NCBI GenBank assembly: GCA_016841725.1
Contig: JAENYP010000005.1
Location: 59,493-123,492, forward strand
Length of the DNA: 64,000 bases
Direction: 5' to 3'
Origin: Thermincola carboxydiphila
GTDB taxonomy: Bacteria > Bacillota > Thermincolia > Thermincolales > UBA2595
Shown: positions 51,861-59,495 of the stretch, one piece after another
Numbering within the stretch: the first letter of the stretch is position 1
Layout of the letters: each line of letters begins with the position of its first letter
Position numbers and translations under genes: made by a program
The notes under the pieces: model-generated
Databases searched by the model: none
What the model was told of the DNA's origin: nothing
What the model saw: the letters and a program-made list of their open reading frames with translations, nothing else

Positions 51861-52770
51861 CAGGCTATACCAAGTATCCGGCAGCCTTCATTTTTGATAT
51901 TGATGGCAGCGTTGACATCCCTGTCCAGTTCTGTTCCGCAGTGGGGGCAGGTCCAGTTTCTGTCTGCCAAGGTCAGTTCTTTATTTTCATGCTTGCATAT
52001 ATGACAGAGTTTGCTAGATGGATACCATTTATCGATAATGACAAGCTGTTTACCTTGATCCGCTAGTTTGTATGCCAAAAAGGTTTTTAGCATCCCAAAA
52101 CCATTATCATTGGTTGATTTTGCCAAATTCAAACCTTGGGCCATGCCTCTCATATTTAGGTTCTCTATGGCAACACCATCATAGGCATTGGCTATCTGCC
52201 TGGACAGTTGATGCAAAAAGTCCTTCCGCTGATTGGCAACCTTCTCATGAAGTTTGGCAACTTTACGGCGTTGTTTGGCCCTATTTTGACCGCCTTTTTT
52301 CCTTTTTGATAGTTTTCGTTGTTCTCTTTTCAGCCTGGCTTCTGCCTGGCGGTAATATTTCGGATAGTCCGGACTGTTTGTCTTACTATCAACAAATAGT
52401 GCTTTGGAAGAATAGTCAAGTCCGATTGTGGTTTCTACCGTGGGTGTTATTGGCTTTATTTGAACTTCATATTGAACCACAATAGCTATGTAATATTTCC
52501 CTGTTGGTGTTTGACTGATGGTTGCTGATTTGATGATGACGTTTTGTGGTAATGGCCTATGCATTTTAATGCGCACATCTTTTAATTTGGGTAATCGAAT
52601 GGCTTTACTGTCAATAAACCTTATGGTTCCTTTTTGGTTATTGGTTGTGTAGGATTTTTTATCATGATGCATATTCGATTGTATACAAACCGTACACAGC
52701 CAAAGGTTTTATTTATGAGAATGGCTTGCTCTTTGTTCGGATAAAGGCGGTATTTATATGCTTTATTCAC
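51860..52770 (-). pseudogene. tnpB: TnpB RNA-guided nuclease gene, frameshifted with deletion
   Basis: The GTG start at 52770 overlaps the tnpA stop (GTGA), and MNKAYKYRLYPNKEQAILIN is the normal TnpB start. At about 52675 the frame changes and a stretch of the N-terminal helical region is missing; the second frame then continues IRLPKLKDVRIKMHRPLP to the end. RuvC residues appear intact: D in TIGLDYSSKALF, E in VAIENLNMRG and D in ELDRDVNAAINI. The zinc finger CHICKHENKELTLADRNWTC is present. A 270-residue C-terminal piece could still be made, but it lacks a normal N-terminus. Confidence 0.85.
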
Positions 52771-53090
52771 AGCTTCTCACCCTGGCTTTCAATATATCTT
52801 TTTATCACCTCAAGCGGTGCACCACCGGTTGTAAGTATGCAAAAACTTCTTGACCAAAAGTTTTCTTCCCAGAGGCAGCTACGTATTTGCCGGTATTCTT
52901 TTTTTATCAGGCGTGATGATGCACTTTTATAGGCATTGATAAATTTTGATAATTGGGTGTTAGGATGAGCTTTGATTTCTTTCAGTCTATTTGAGATAAC
53001 ATCATCAATTACTTTTCTACGGTATTTTATAACAAGAACGAGGTGGTAATACATGAGAAATACTGAATGGTTATTATTATCTAACTCCAT
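52767..53090 (-). pseudogene. tnpA: TnpA Y1 transposase gene with internal deletion
   Basis: 107 residues instead of about 130-155. MYYHLVLVIKYRRKVID and the catalytic-Tyr region LSKFINAYKSASSRLIKKEY and LTTGGAPLEVIK are present. The segment between RLKEI and KAHPNTQ, which should hold the HUH metal motif, is missing. The product cannot carry out transposition. Confidence 0.85.
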
Positions 53091-53249
53091 TGTTTTATCT
53101 CCGTTTTCTATATTTACTACTGATTATATTTTACCTTAATTTGGGTCTTTTATCAATGGTTATCACGGAAAAGAATGGCGGCAATTCATCTCCCGCCTAC
53201 GCTCTCACTAGCGTGAGCAAGGTAGCTTAGCGGCGGGAGACTTCTTGCT

Positions 53250-53332
53250 GCAGGCGGTTAAAATGTTATCGTTACCTGTGTTCTCCTGAAATTCAGGAAT
53301 CCACAGCACCTTCTCCCCGGTGAAACTTGTTT
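53250..53332 (-). pseudogene. 5' fragment of the gene split by the IS element
   Basis: Minus strand reads SFTGEKVLWIPEFQENTGND then NILTACSK up to the left end of the element, in phase with the 3' fragment at 51738. A TAG lies upstream at the start of the segment shared with 50365-50440, so the true N-terminus is already lost. Short and unnamed. Confidence 0.55.
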
Positions 53333-53493
53333 TCTACATATTACTATTTTAACTTATTTGGCATCTTTTGTCTGTCTTGTTTTCTGTTATCAATATGTGT
53401 TTGAGTGCAGGGTGTGGCAGCCCTGGCTTTATTATCAGTGGTTTTTATGTTAGTATTGTAGTGAAATAATTAATCTCAAAGAGTGAGGGACAA

Positions 53494-54390
53494 TTGAACA
53501 ATACAAATTTAACATATACAGCAACTACTCTGGATCAGGATACTTTTCTAAGGGACATACTATCCGCTAAACTCTTGTTGTCCCATTCTCTGGTAGTACG
53601 GCTTAAGCAGCAGAACAAAATAAAGGTGAACGGGTATACGGCCCACGTAAACTACCTCATCAATGCAGGGGATATTATCACCATCGATATGGACCTCACT
53701 GAGGAGAGCAAAATCATACCCGAGCCGATTCCTCTGGACATAATCTACGAAGACGTGGACTTCCTGGTGGTGAACAAGCCCGCGGGTATGTCCACTCATC
53801 CATCCCGACAGGGAGGCACCGGCACCCTTGCTAACGCGGTAACTTATTACTGGCAGGAGTTGGGAAGGAACACCCTTTTTCGCCCGATAAACCGCCTGGA
53901 TAAAGACACTTCAGGGTTGATTCTGATAGGGAATAGCCAGTTTGCCCATCAGGGCATATTCAATCAGGTAAAGGGCCGCACTATTGAGCGAAGTTATATT
54001 GCCTTGGTAGAGGGATTGATGGCAAATGACAGCGGTCGTATCGACCAGCCAATCGCCCGGCAAGATGATAAAAGCCGCCGGAGAATAGTCCATTTAGACG
54101 GCCATCCAGCAGTCACCCATTATCAGGTACTCGATAAATATCCGGGACATACCCTGCTGTCATTAAGACTGGAGACCGGCCGCACCCACCAGATAAGGGT
54201 GCATCTGAGCTTTCTCGGTCATCCGATATGTGGTGACCTCCTTTACGGGTGTGCTTCACCATTGATAGACCGGCAAGCCCTGCACGCCAACAAGCTGCGC
54301 TTCACCCACCCCCGTAGTGGGAAGGAAGTAATTCTGGAGGTTCCATTGGCGGTGGACATACAGTCGGCTATTAATCATCTGGTTAAGTAG
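53494..54390 (+). CDS. RluA-family pseudouridine synthase
   Basis: 298 residues. N-terminal S4-like region (LLSHSLVVRLKQQNKIKVNG), then the catalytic motif RPINRLDKDTSGLILI with the nucleophile Asp, and DFLVVNKPAGMSTHPS. It converts uridine to pseudouridine in rRNA or tRNA. TTG 53494 follows GAGGGAC. A deleted copy of the same locus lies at 50375. Confidence 0.93.
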   Translation: MNNTNLTYTATTLDQDTFLRDILSAKLLLSHSLVVRLKQQNKIKVNGYTAHVNYLINAGDIITIDMDLTEESKIIPEPIPLDIIYEDVDFLVVNKPAGMSTHPSRQGGTGTLANAVTYYWQELGRNTLFRPINRLDKDTSGLILIGNSQFAHQGIFNQVKGRTIERSYIALVEGLMANDSGRIDQPIARQDDKSRRRIVHLDGHPAVTHYQVLDKYPGHTLLSLRLETGRTHQIRVHLSFLGHPICGDLLYGCASPLIDRQALHANKLRFTHPRSGKEVILEVPLAVDIQSAINHLVK

Positions 54391-54426
54391 TAAAACACCA
54401 CTTTTTTGTTCCCAATTATGGCAAAA

Positions 54427-54704
54427 TTACCTGACAGTCAGTCTGATAACTTCTTTCATCCCACTCCATTCTACTGTAACGATGATAACTGAATCATGTC
54501 TTATCAAGGCTACACCTTCACCGCCAACGCCACCTAATGTATTTATGTACCCGTCTTTATTCAGAGATTTTTCTCCGCTCCCACCACCATGTTGGGTTTC
54601 GTAAAAGTATTATCGCTTTTGCCTTTAAATGTTATGGAATTACTGTCCTTACACCCGGTCAAAAATAGCATAAAGACAACAAAAAGTATAAGAAAACGGC
54701 GCAT
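54427..54704 (-). pseudogene. Small lipoprotein gene with one frameshift
   Basis: ATG 54704 follows GGAGAAGGTG. MRRFLILFVVFMLFLTGC is a lipoprotein signal, followed by KDSNSITFKGKSDNTF. One base is missing in the TTTT run near 54608; restoring it gives YETQHGGGSGEKSLNKDGYI through to VEWSGMKEVIRLTVR and TAA. The start and end resemble the intact lipoprotein at 54735 (SFKGNSENW, VNWNGKEEVIRLIYK). It may be a true frameshift or a sequencing error in the homopolymer. Confidence 0.75.
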
Positions 54705-54734
54705 GGGATTTCACCTTCTCCTTTAAATCTTTTC

Positions 54735-55208
54735 TTATTTATAAATCAATCTGATTACTTCTTCCTTTCCGTTCCAGTTAACCTTCAGTAAAAATGTGCT
54801 TTCGATGTCAGGAAAATCAAATGATGGACGCGGAATTATATTTTTGGCCTGGAGCCTTAAAATTTCTGATGACTCTTCTCCTCTGACCGTTCCGGATATC
54901 GGAAAAATCGGCCCGGGGTCTATCTCTCCAGAACCCAAACGGTCGCCCGAATCGCCAAAGAATTGATATTCAATTTCACCCAGCGTTTGTTCTTCGCCGG
55001 TGTATTTTATTCGGTAATTGCGATCTACTAATCTTCGGTGACGGATTTTCCCTGCCTGAGCGGGTTCAAGCAATTCAGTGTATTTATAATTAAGTACTGC
55101 CTCCCAGTTTTCGCTGTTACCCTTGAAACTTAACTCTTTAATGTAATTAGCAGCACAACCACTTAGAAGTATAATTACTAACAACAAGGTTAATATTTGT
55201 TTCTTCAC
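54735..55208 (-). CDS. Lipoprotein of unknown function (157 aa)
   Basis: The signal peptide ends in LLSGC (Cys 18). The mature part is beta-rich (LSFKGNSENWEAVLNYKYTE, KVNWNGKEEVIRLIYK). GTG 55208 follows GGAGGTGG. A frameshifted shorter paralogue follows. No family recognised. Confidence 0.75.
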   Translation of the reverse strand: MKKQILTLLLVIILLSGCAANYIKELSFKGNSENWEAVLNYKYTELLEPAQAGKIRHRRLVDRNYRIKYTGEEQTLGEIEYQFFGDSGDRLGSGEIDPGPIFPISGTVRGEESSEILRLQAKNIIPRPSFDFPDIESTFLLKVNWNGKEEVIRLIYK

Positions 55209-55324
55209 TATGCCACCTCCAAAATTTACCTTTTATATACATTTCAACAGTATTTCCCGCCTAACCTTTTATTTTTTATCAATTATGTCCCTTTTGACTA
55301 CTCGTACATTTTTCGTTTAAATAA

Positions 55325-55354
55325 TTGACAATACCCTATTAAATAGGGTATGCT
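55325..55354 (+). promoter_or_regulatory. Promoter with operator palindrome of HigBA-like locus
   Basis: TTGACA (55325-55330) and TATGCT (55349-55354) are 18 bases apart. The spacer contains the perfect palindrome TACCCTATT-A-AATAGGGTA (55332-55350), which overlaps the -10. This is how HigA-type antitoxins repress their own promoter. Confidence 0.7.
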
Positions 55355-55359
55355 TTACT

Positions 55360-55533
55360 AACCAGGGTAAGAGTGGAAGTATTCGTATATTATATGTTGA
55401 TTTTATATGCTACGAGAAAATTTATTTAATCACGGCATATCCTAAAAATGAAAAGGAAAGTCTAACAAAAGAAGAACGAAATGAGGTAAAAAAATTTATT
55501 AAGAGTTTAGAAGAAGAGTTAAGAAAGAAGTGA
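55360..55533 (+). pseudogene. RelE/HigB-like toxin, 5' end missing
   Basis: The frame reads GKSGSIRILYVDFICYEKIY then LITAYPKNEKESLTKEERNE, typical of the second half of RelE/HigB toxins, up to TGA 55531. The first half and start codon are missing; the promoter lies directly before the remaining half. Thus the toxin has been lost while the antitoxin remains. Confidence 0.8.
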
Positions 55534-55538
55534 TTACT

Positions 55539-55859
55539 ATGGGTATATATGATAGTATTATTAAAGGTTTGGATGAAGCGGTTAAATATGAAAAAGGCGA
55601 ACTGAAGAATGTTAAAGTTGATCGCATCCGGATTGCTTCATTGCCTCGTTTCCATGGACAGCAAATTAAAGTTTTAAGAAAAAAACAAAATATGACACAA
55701 CAACTTTTTGCCAGTGCTTTGGGTGTATCCATAAAGACTGTAGAGGCATGGGAGGCAGGCAGAAATATCCCGGAAGGACCAGCACAAAGAATGTTGGGAC
55801 TAATGGAAAAAGATGAGAAATTGCTTGAGAAATATGCTATTGTGAGTCGAGAACAATAG
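55539..55859 (+). CDS. higA: HigA-like XRE antitoxin
   Basis: 106 residues. The C-terminal helix-turn-helix NMTQQLFASALGVSIKTVEA is canonical; the N-terminus GIYDSIIKGLDEAVKYEKGE matches HigA-type antitoxins. ATG 55539 lies five bases after the toxin stop; a GTG at 55530 overlaps that stop. With the toxin broken it acts, if at all, only on its own operator. Confidence 0.85.
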   Translation: MGIYDSIIKGLDEAVKYEKGELKNVKVDRIRIASLPRFHGQQIKVLRKKQNMTQQLFASALGVSIKTVEAWEAGRNIPEGPAQRMLGLMEKDEKLLEKYAIVSREQ

Positions 55860-55978
55860 CATAAATCATTAAACGAATAAAAGAAACTGTAAAAGCACAA
55901 TAGGTGAGCCTTTGGAAATCACGGAGGCTCTTTTCAAGAATATGAAGATCAAAATCGACCCGCTCAATAGGGCCAGAA

Positions 55979-56009
55979 TAGGGCTGACGGTAAATTCCCG
56001 TCAGCCCTA
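55979..56009 (-). terminator. Terminator after tRNA-Leu
   Basis: AGGGCTGACGG and CCGTCAGCCCT form an 11-bp stem around a short loop, downstream of the tRNA on the minus strand, followed by a weak T-rich stretch. Confidence 0.6.
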
Positions 56010-56025
56010 AAGAATTAAGCAAATT

Positions 56026-56109
56026 TGGTGCGGTCGGAGGGACTTGAACCCTCACGGTTAAACCACACGCCCCTCAAACGTGCGCGTCTGCCAGTTCCGC
56101 CACGACCGC
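56026..56109 (-). tRNA. tRNA-Leu (GAG)
   Basis: Minus-strand cloverleaf with long variable arm: acceptor GCGGTCG/CGACCGC, anticodon arm CACGT-TTGAGGG-GCGTG giving GAG, T arm GAGGGTTCAAGTCCCTC, discriminator A and encoded CCA. Confidence 0.95.
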
Positions 56110-56224
56110 ATTAGTGCTCCTGGCTGATTGCCAAGAGCAATTTAGATTATAACAGAAACATTATTCAAAATCAAGGGGATTTTCATACATATACCTGGTA
56201 TTTTGTGAGAAGCAAACTGCTATC

Positions 56225-56770
56225 TTACCATCCCCTGGTATAGTCTGCAAAACAGTCAGGGCAGACAGGTTTGCCGTCACTGAGGCGGGCCTTGGACTCC
56301 ATGACCCCTTCCCCGCAGCGGGCACATTTTACGGTCTTAAAAATTACTGCTTTTTCCGGCAGGTCCAGCTTTGCTTCCCTGATTTCAAACAGGTCCCCGG
56401 GGTCGCTTTCCAGAATATGTTTCATTTTATCTTCCCTGGATTCATCTTTCCCGGCTCCTGACAGGACTTCATACTTAGGGGCGATCCTGACAGCTTTGCC
56501 GTCATTCCTGCGCCCAACAGTGAATACCTGTTTCCCATTGTTGCGAAAAATCAGGTTTCCCTTCCCTGCCGTACAGCCGAGAATCAACTGGATGGCATCA
56601 ATAGAGCAGCTGTCATTCTCCACAATGGCCACCATTTCTTCATTTACATCCCTGGCATACCCCAGTTCCCTGATGGCAGCTTCTGCCGCCTTGAACCCTA
56701 TTGCCAGTCCCGGACAGGCATGGCCATGAAATTCCACTGCCTGCTCCCATGGAGTTTTTTCCATACACAC
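56225..56770 (-). CDS. FmdE-like protein with C-terminal zinc ribbon
   Basis: 181 residues. The FmdE domain (about 10-125) has FHGHACPGLAIGFKAAEAA and ENDSCSIDAIQLILGCTAGKG. The C-terminal zinc ribbon is CARCGEGVMESKARL ... KPVCPDCF. FmdE was named from formylmethanofuran dehydrogenase operons, but in bacteria it is found near molybdenum/tungsten enzymes and its role is unclear. GTG 56770 follows GGGGGAG; a promoter lies at 56820-56848. Confidence 0.9.
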   Translation of the reverse strand: MCMEKTPWEQAVEFHGHACPGLAIGFKAAEAAIRELGYARDVNEEMVAIVENDSCSIDAIQLILGCTAGKGNLIFRNNGKQVFTVGRRNDGKAVRIAPKYEVLSGAGKDESREDKMKHILESDPGDLFEIREAKLDLPEKAVIFKTVKCARCGEGVMESKARLSDGKPVCPDCFADYTRGW

Positions 56771-56819
56771 TGTTGACTCCCCCTTTCAAATGTTCCGTAC
56801 CCCCTTAGGGTATAATAAT

Positions 56820-56848
56820 ATGTTAGTCCTGAAAACCCAAGTTGTCAA
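56820..56848 (-). promoter_or_regulatory. Promoter for fmdE-like gene
   Basis: On the minus strand TTGACA and TAACAT are 17 bases apart, about 50 bases before the gene's start. Confidence 0.55.
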
Positions 56849-56972
56849 TGCCAATAAATGAAACTTACTTCAGCCAATGGCTGTCACAAATTGGTACTGC
56901 CTTTTTACAGGAAAAATTAATATTTTGTAGAAGTGAGTGTAGTCCATATTACATAATAGGGAGTGTTATAAT

Positions 56973-57704
56973 TTGTTTCCATACACACATATCTGCTTTG
57001 CCAATGATGTTTTGGGCAAAATAAGTGACGAAATAATCCTCGGCGCGGTATTCCCTGATACTATTATTGCCGGGTTTCTCGAGCATAGCACTGCACATAA
57101 CCAGGCCCCTGCCCTGCACAGTTATCTTAACGGACTGGCTGTTCTTGGGGACTTCTCCAGGGCAGTGATTACCCACAGCACCACACCGAGAGGCCTTGAT
57201 TACTACTGTGATGAAAAATATCTGGATTATGAAAAAGGCTATGCCTTTGAAATGGCCCGGCCCCTGGTGGAAAAGGTCATCAAAAGCTGTAACCTGCCTC
57301 AGGAAATGGGCTGGTGGAAGGCTCATAACTTTATCGAAATGGCAGCTGATGTATGGCTTTATCAAAAACGCCCGGAATTTCACGGGTGCCTCAAGAAAGC
57401 CCTGAACAATCAGACTCTGGTTCTTGCCATAAGTCAGGTCCTGGCTCCGTTTTTTGACGTTCCTGCCGCAAAACTGGCCATGAGTTTCCCCGTATATGGG
57501 GAATATGTGCCTACCGGTGAAATAACGCCAGTTGAAATAGCCACAAAGTACGGTATGCAGACCGCAAAAAAGCACGGCATCACTATTGATATCATGGCTG
57601 CTGCAAGTGTGATTGAAGAAGCAGTTGATATTGTGGAGAGTTCATTCCCGGATTTCATCCACCACTGCCGGCAAAATGTTGTCGAACTGCTAAATAACCT
57701 ATAA
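56973..57704 (+). CDS. Hypothetical His/Asp-rich helical protein (243 aa)
   Basis: Conserved-looking metal-type residues: FPYTHICFANDVL (start), GAVFPDT, HSTAHN, VITHSTTPRGLDYYCDE and WWKAHNFIEMAADVWL. The pattern resembles zinc-dependent phospholipase C/S1-P1-type helical enzymes or HD proteins, but this is only a guess. TTG 56973 follows AGGGAG by nine bases. No signal peptide. Confidence 0.6.
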   Translation: MFPYTHICFANDVLGKISDEIILGAVFPDTIIAGFLEHSTAHNQAPALHSYLNGLAVLGDFSRAVITHSTTPRGLDYYCDEKYLDYEKGYAFEMARPLVEKVIKSCNLPQEMGWWKAHNFIEMAADVWLYQKRPEFHGCLKKALNNQTLVLAISQVLAPFFDVPAAKLAMSFPVYGEYVPTGEITPVEIATKYGMQTAKKHGITIDIMAAASVIEEAVDIVESSFPDFIHHCRQNVVELLNNL

Positions 57705-57705
57705 G

Positions 57706-57740
57706 CTGAGGCGTGTCTCTTACAAAGAGGCACGCCTTTT
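57706..57740 (+). terminator. Terminator
   Basis: AGGCGTGTCTCTT and AAGAGGCACGCCT pair, followed by TTTT. Confidence 0.85.
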
Positions 57741-57750
57741 CGCTGCCGGT

Positions 57751-58473
57751 TTATCCAACCGAAAGGTTTTCGGCAATTTTATCCCGGATAATTGTGTGAA
57801 TATTTCCCTGTTCCTCTTTGGAGAGGCAGTCATAAATAATTGGCGGAGCGATTTTAACCGTAACTGCACCAGACCTGATCATGTTGTTATTTGCTTCCAT
57901 AATGCGGTATGTGCCGCTTATGGCAACAGGTATAACAGGAGCCCCTGACTTTTCCGCCACGCGCAGGCTGCCCTTTTTGAACTCTCCCATAACCGGCCCT
58001 TTGCTGCGGGTGCCTTCAGGGAAAATAACCATTGACTGCCCTTCTTTTAATACCTCAATACATCTTTGAATGGCCTTGATGGACTGCCTCATGTTACCCC
58101 TGTCAATTAATACACATTTCATTTTTTGCATCCATGAATGAACAACCGGTATCTTAGCAAGTTCTGCTTTGGCCAGAAAGCTCTTGGACTTATTTATACA
58201 GCCCAACATAACAAAAATATCAAAATTACTCTGATGGTTACCCACAAAAATCACCGGCCCCTCAGCCGGAACATTGTCAAGTCCCTGTATTTCAACCTTC
58301 ACAGCAGCAGCAGACAAAAGAATATTAGCCCAGTAATAAGCGACATAATGACCGCATTTATGCTGGGCGCCCTTCATGCCAAGCAGGCCAAAAAGATGCC
58401 AGACCGGCAGAAAAATTGTTGTCGCCAGCACGGATATCACAAGTACCATATAGAACCAGACTGTTCTTAGCAT
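57751..58473 (-). CDS. plsC: 1-acyl-sn-glycerol-3-phosphate acyltransferase
   Basis: 240 residues. N-terminal membrane anchor (YMVLVISVLATTIFLPVW), then acyltransferase motif I FVGNHQSNFDIFVM (H-x4-D as N-H-Q-S-N-F-D), motif III VIFPEGTRSKG and motif IV VIPVAISGTYR. It adds the second acyl chain to make phosphatidic acid. ATG 58473 was chosen for its position at the anchor and a GGATGGTG site; an in-frame TTG at 58530 is less likely. Confidence 0.9.
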   Translation of the reverse strand: MLRTVWFYMVLVISVLATTIFLPVWHLFGLLGMKGAQHKCGHYVAYYWANILLSAAAVKVEIQGLDNVPAEGPVIFVGNHQSNFDIFVMLGCINKSKSFLAKAELAKIPVVHSWMQKMKCVLIDRGNMRQSIKAIQRCIEVLKEGQSMVIFPEGTRSKGPVMGEFKKGSLRVAEKSGAPVIPVAISGTYRIMEANNNMIRSGAVTVKIAPPIIYDCLSKEEQGNIHTIIRDKIAENLSVG

Positions 58474-58652
58474 CTTTTCACCATCCACAGTTAGCACTGA
58501 TGTCTTCTTTAACTGAGCTAATTTTATCAAAGGGCAGGTGGTGCGTCAATGAAAAGGTTTACTTTCTTCAAATTCCGGGAAGGATAATAGCCCGGCAGTA
58601 TCGAATAAAGTTTAATCACATCTTAAGGAGATAGCAAGGAGGTTTAGTAGAT

Positions 58653-59090
58653 ATGGATTTTAAACCCGGAATGCTGTTGGCATTCAATATGGAAAGTGAT
58701 ACTTACGGAGTATGTAAAGTTACCGGTATTACAGAAACCAGTAAAGAACCAATTATCAGTGTCGTTACATACGCAGATTCTTTTGATTCAGTTCCGGAAG
58801 AAGTTAACCCCGCGGAATTGAGGCCCTTGGTTATACATATGCCCATGTATCTTCCTGCTTTGAAGTCTTCTAACTGTAAGGAGATTGGCATGGCTGAGAT
58901 TACCGAGGATGAAGCCAGGGGTTTTGATAACTGGCTGTTGGCATGGAAAGACAGGCGGGCCGGATTTTTCGAAAGGAGCATTCCCGATTCGATAGACTAT
59001 ATTCTCGAACAGATGGCTAATGTAGAAAACAGCACCCCTGAAGATTCGGTTTTCCGCGAGAGACTGATGAGACGCTTTCAGGGACAATAA
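58653..59090 (+). CDS. Hypothetical protein (145 aa)
   Basis: ATG 58653 follows AAGGAGG. The N-terminal half has beta strands (GMLLAFNMESDTYGVCKVTG, ISVVTYADSF) vaguely like Imm26-type immunity proteins. The second half is helical. No toxin gene lies next to it, so the resemblance is not relied on. Confidence 0.6.
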   Translation: MDFKPGMLLAFNMESDTYGVCKVTGITETSKEPIISVVTYADSFDSVPEEVNPAELRPLVIHMPMYLPALKSSNCKEIGMAEITEDEARGFDNWLLAWKDRRAGFFERSIPDSIDYILEQMANVENSTPEDSVFRERLMRRFQGQ

Positions 59091-59100
59091 CAGGCAGCAA

Positions 59101-59138
59101 AACAAGGATGCCCTTTGCTAAGGAGCATCCTTGTTTTT
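59101..59138. terminator. Bidirectional terminator
   Basis: AACAAGGATGC and GCATCCTTGTT form a perfect stem flanked by A- and T-runs, between convergent genes. Confidence 0.88.
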
Positions 59139-59469
59139 AGGTTTTTGCAATACCCATACTGTCAAGTTCTTCGGTTATTTCCATATAGTTCAGACCTGTA
59201 CCGGGCCTGATTATTTTGCCGCCAATGACCAAAAGAGGCAGCTGCATTCCTGACCTTTTTAGGTAATCTTCAATTTCAGGATAATCGTCCAGTTCGTCAT
59301 CGATGACATCAATATATTTTGTGTCAATCATATCGCCATATTTCTTTTTCAGGATTTCACCCAATACCCTGACAGTCTCAGCCTGAGACTGCACGGGTCC
59401 TCACCCGGTACGGCCGCAGTTGTCCAGAATCCGCGAGCCGAAAATCAGGATTTCAACTTTATCTATCAT
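59137..59469 (-). CDS. Thioredoxin-fold selenoprotein candidate (in-frame UGA)
   Basis: ATG 59469 follows GGAGTG by five bases. The frame reads MIDKVEILIFGSRILDNCGR, then TG, TGA (complement 59401-59403), then GPVQSQAETVRVLGEILKK and on to a normal stop: 110 residues if UGA is read. Strand 1 (VEILIFG), then the C-G-x-x-G-U-G-P active-site-like motif, helix, strand 2 (DTKYIDVIDD) and the cis-Pro-type LPLLVIGGKI give a complete thioredoxin fold. Without read-through the protein loses strand 1 and the active site. The hairpin starting 10 bases after the UGA fits a bacterial SECIS. A GTG at 59394 with weak GAGGA could restart translation, which is the main alternative. Confidence 0.75.
59373..59403 (-). 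promoter_or_regulatory. SECIS-like element after in-frame UGA
   Basis: After UGA and nine bases (GGACCCGTG), CAGTCTC-AGGCT-GAGACTG forms a perfect 7-bp stem with loop AGGCU. The loop starts 17 bases after the UGA, within the known bacterial range, and resembles the AGGUCU loop of the E. coli fdhF SECIS that SelB binds. Confidence 0.7.
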
Positions 59470-59495
59470 GATATCACTCCATTTTACCTGAGTAT

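Larger units (their letters stand above)
51740..53250 (-). mobile_element. Decayed IS200/IS605-type insertion sequence
   Basis: It contains tnpA and tnpB remnants with subterminal hairpins at both ends: right end about 51745-51790 (CCCACCACCTACGC ... GTAGGGGCTTCTTGGGA), left end about 53190-53250 (TCTCCCGCC ... GGCGGGAGACTTCTTGC). No terminal inverted repeats or target duplication, as expected for Y1 transposition. The flanks join into one reading frame when the element is removed. Both genes have internal deletions, so it is not autonomous. Confidence 0.85.

Noticed and set aside
53190-53250. Hairpin taken as a terminator
   Set aside because: It has no T-run and matches the left-end structure of the IS605 element.
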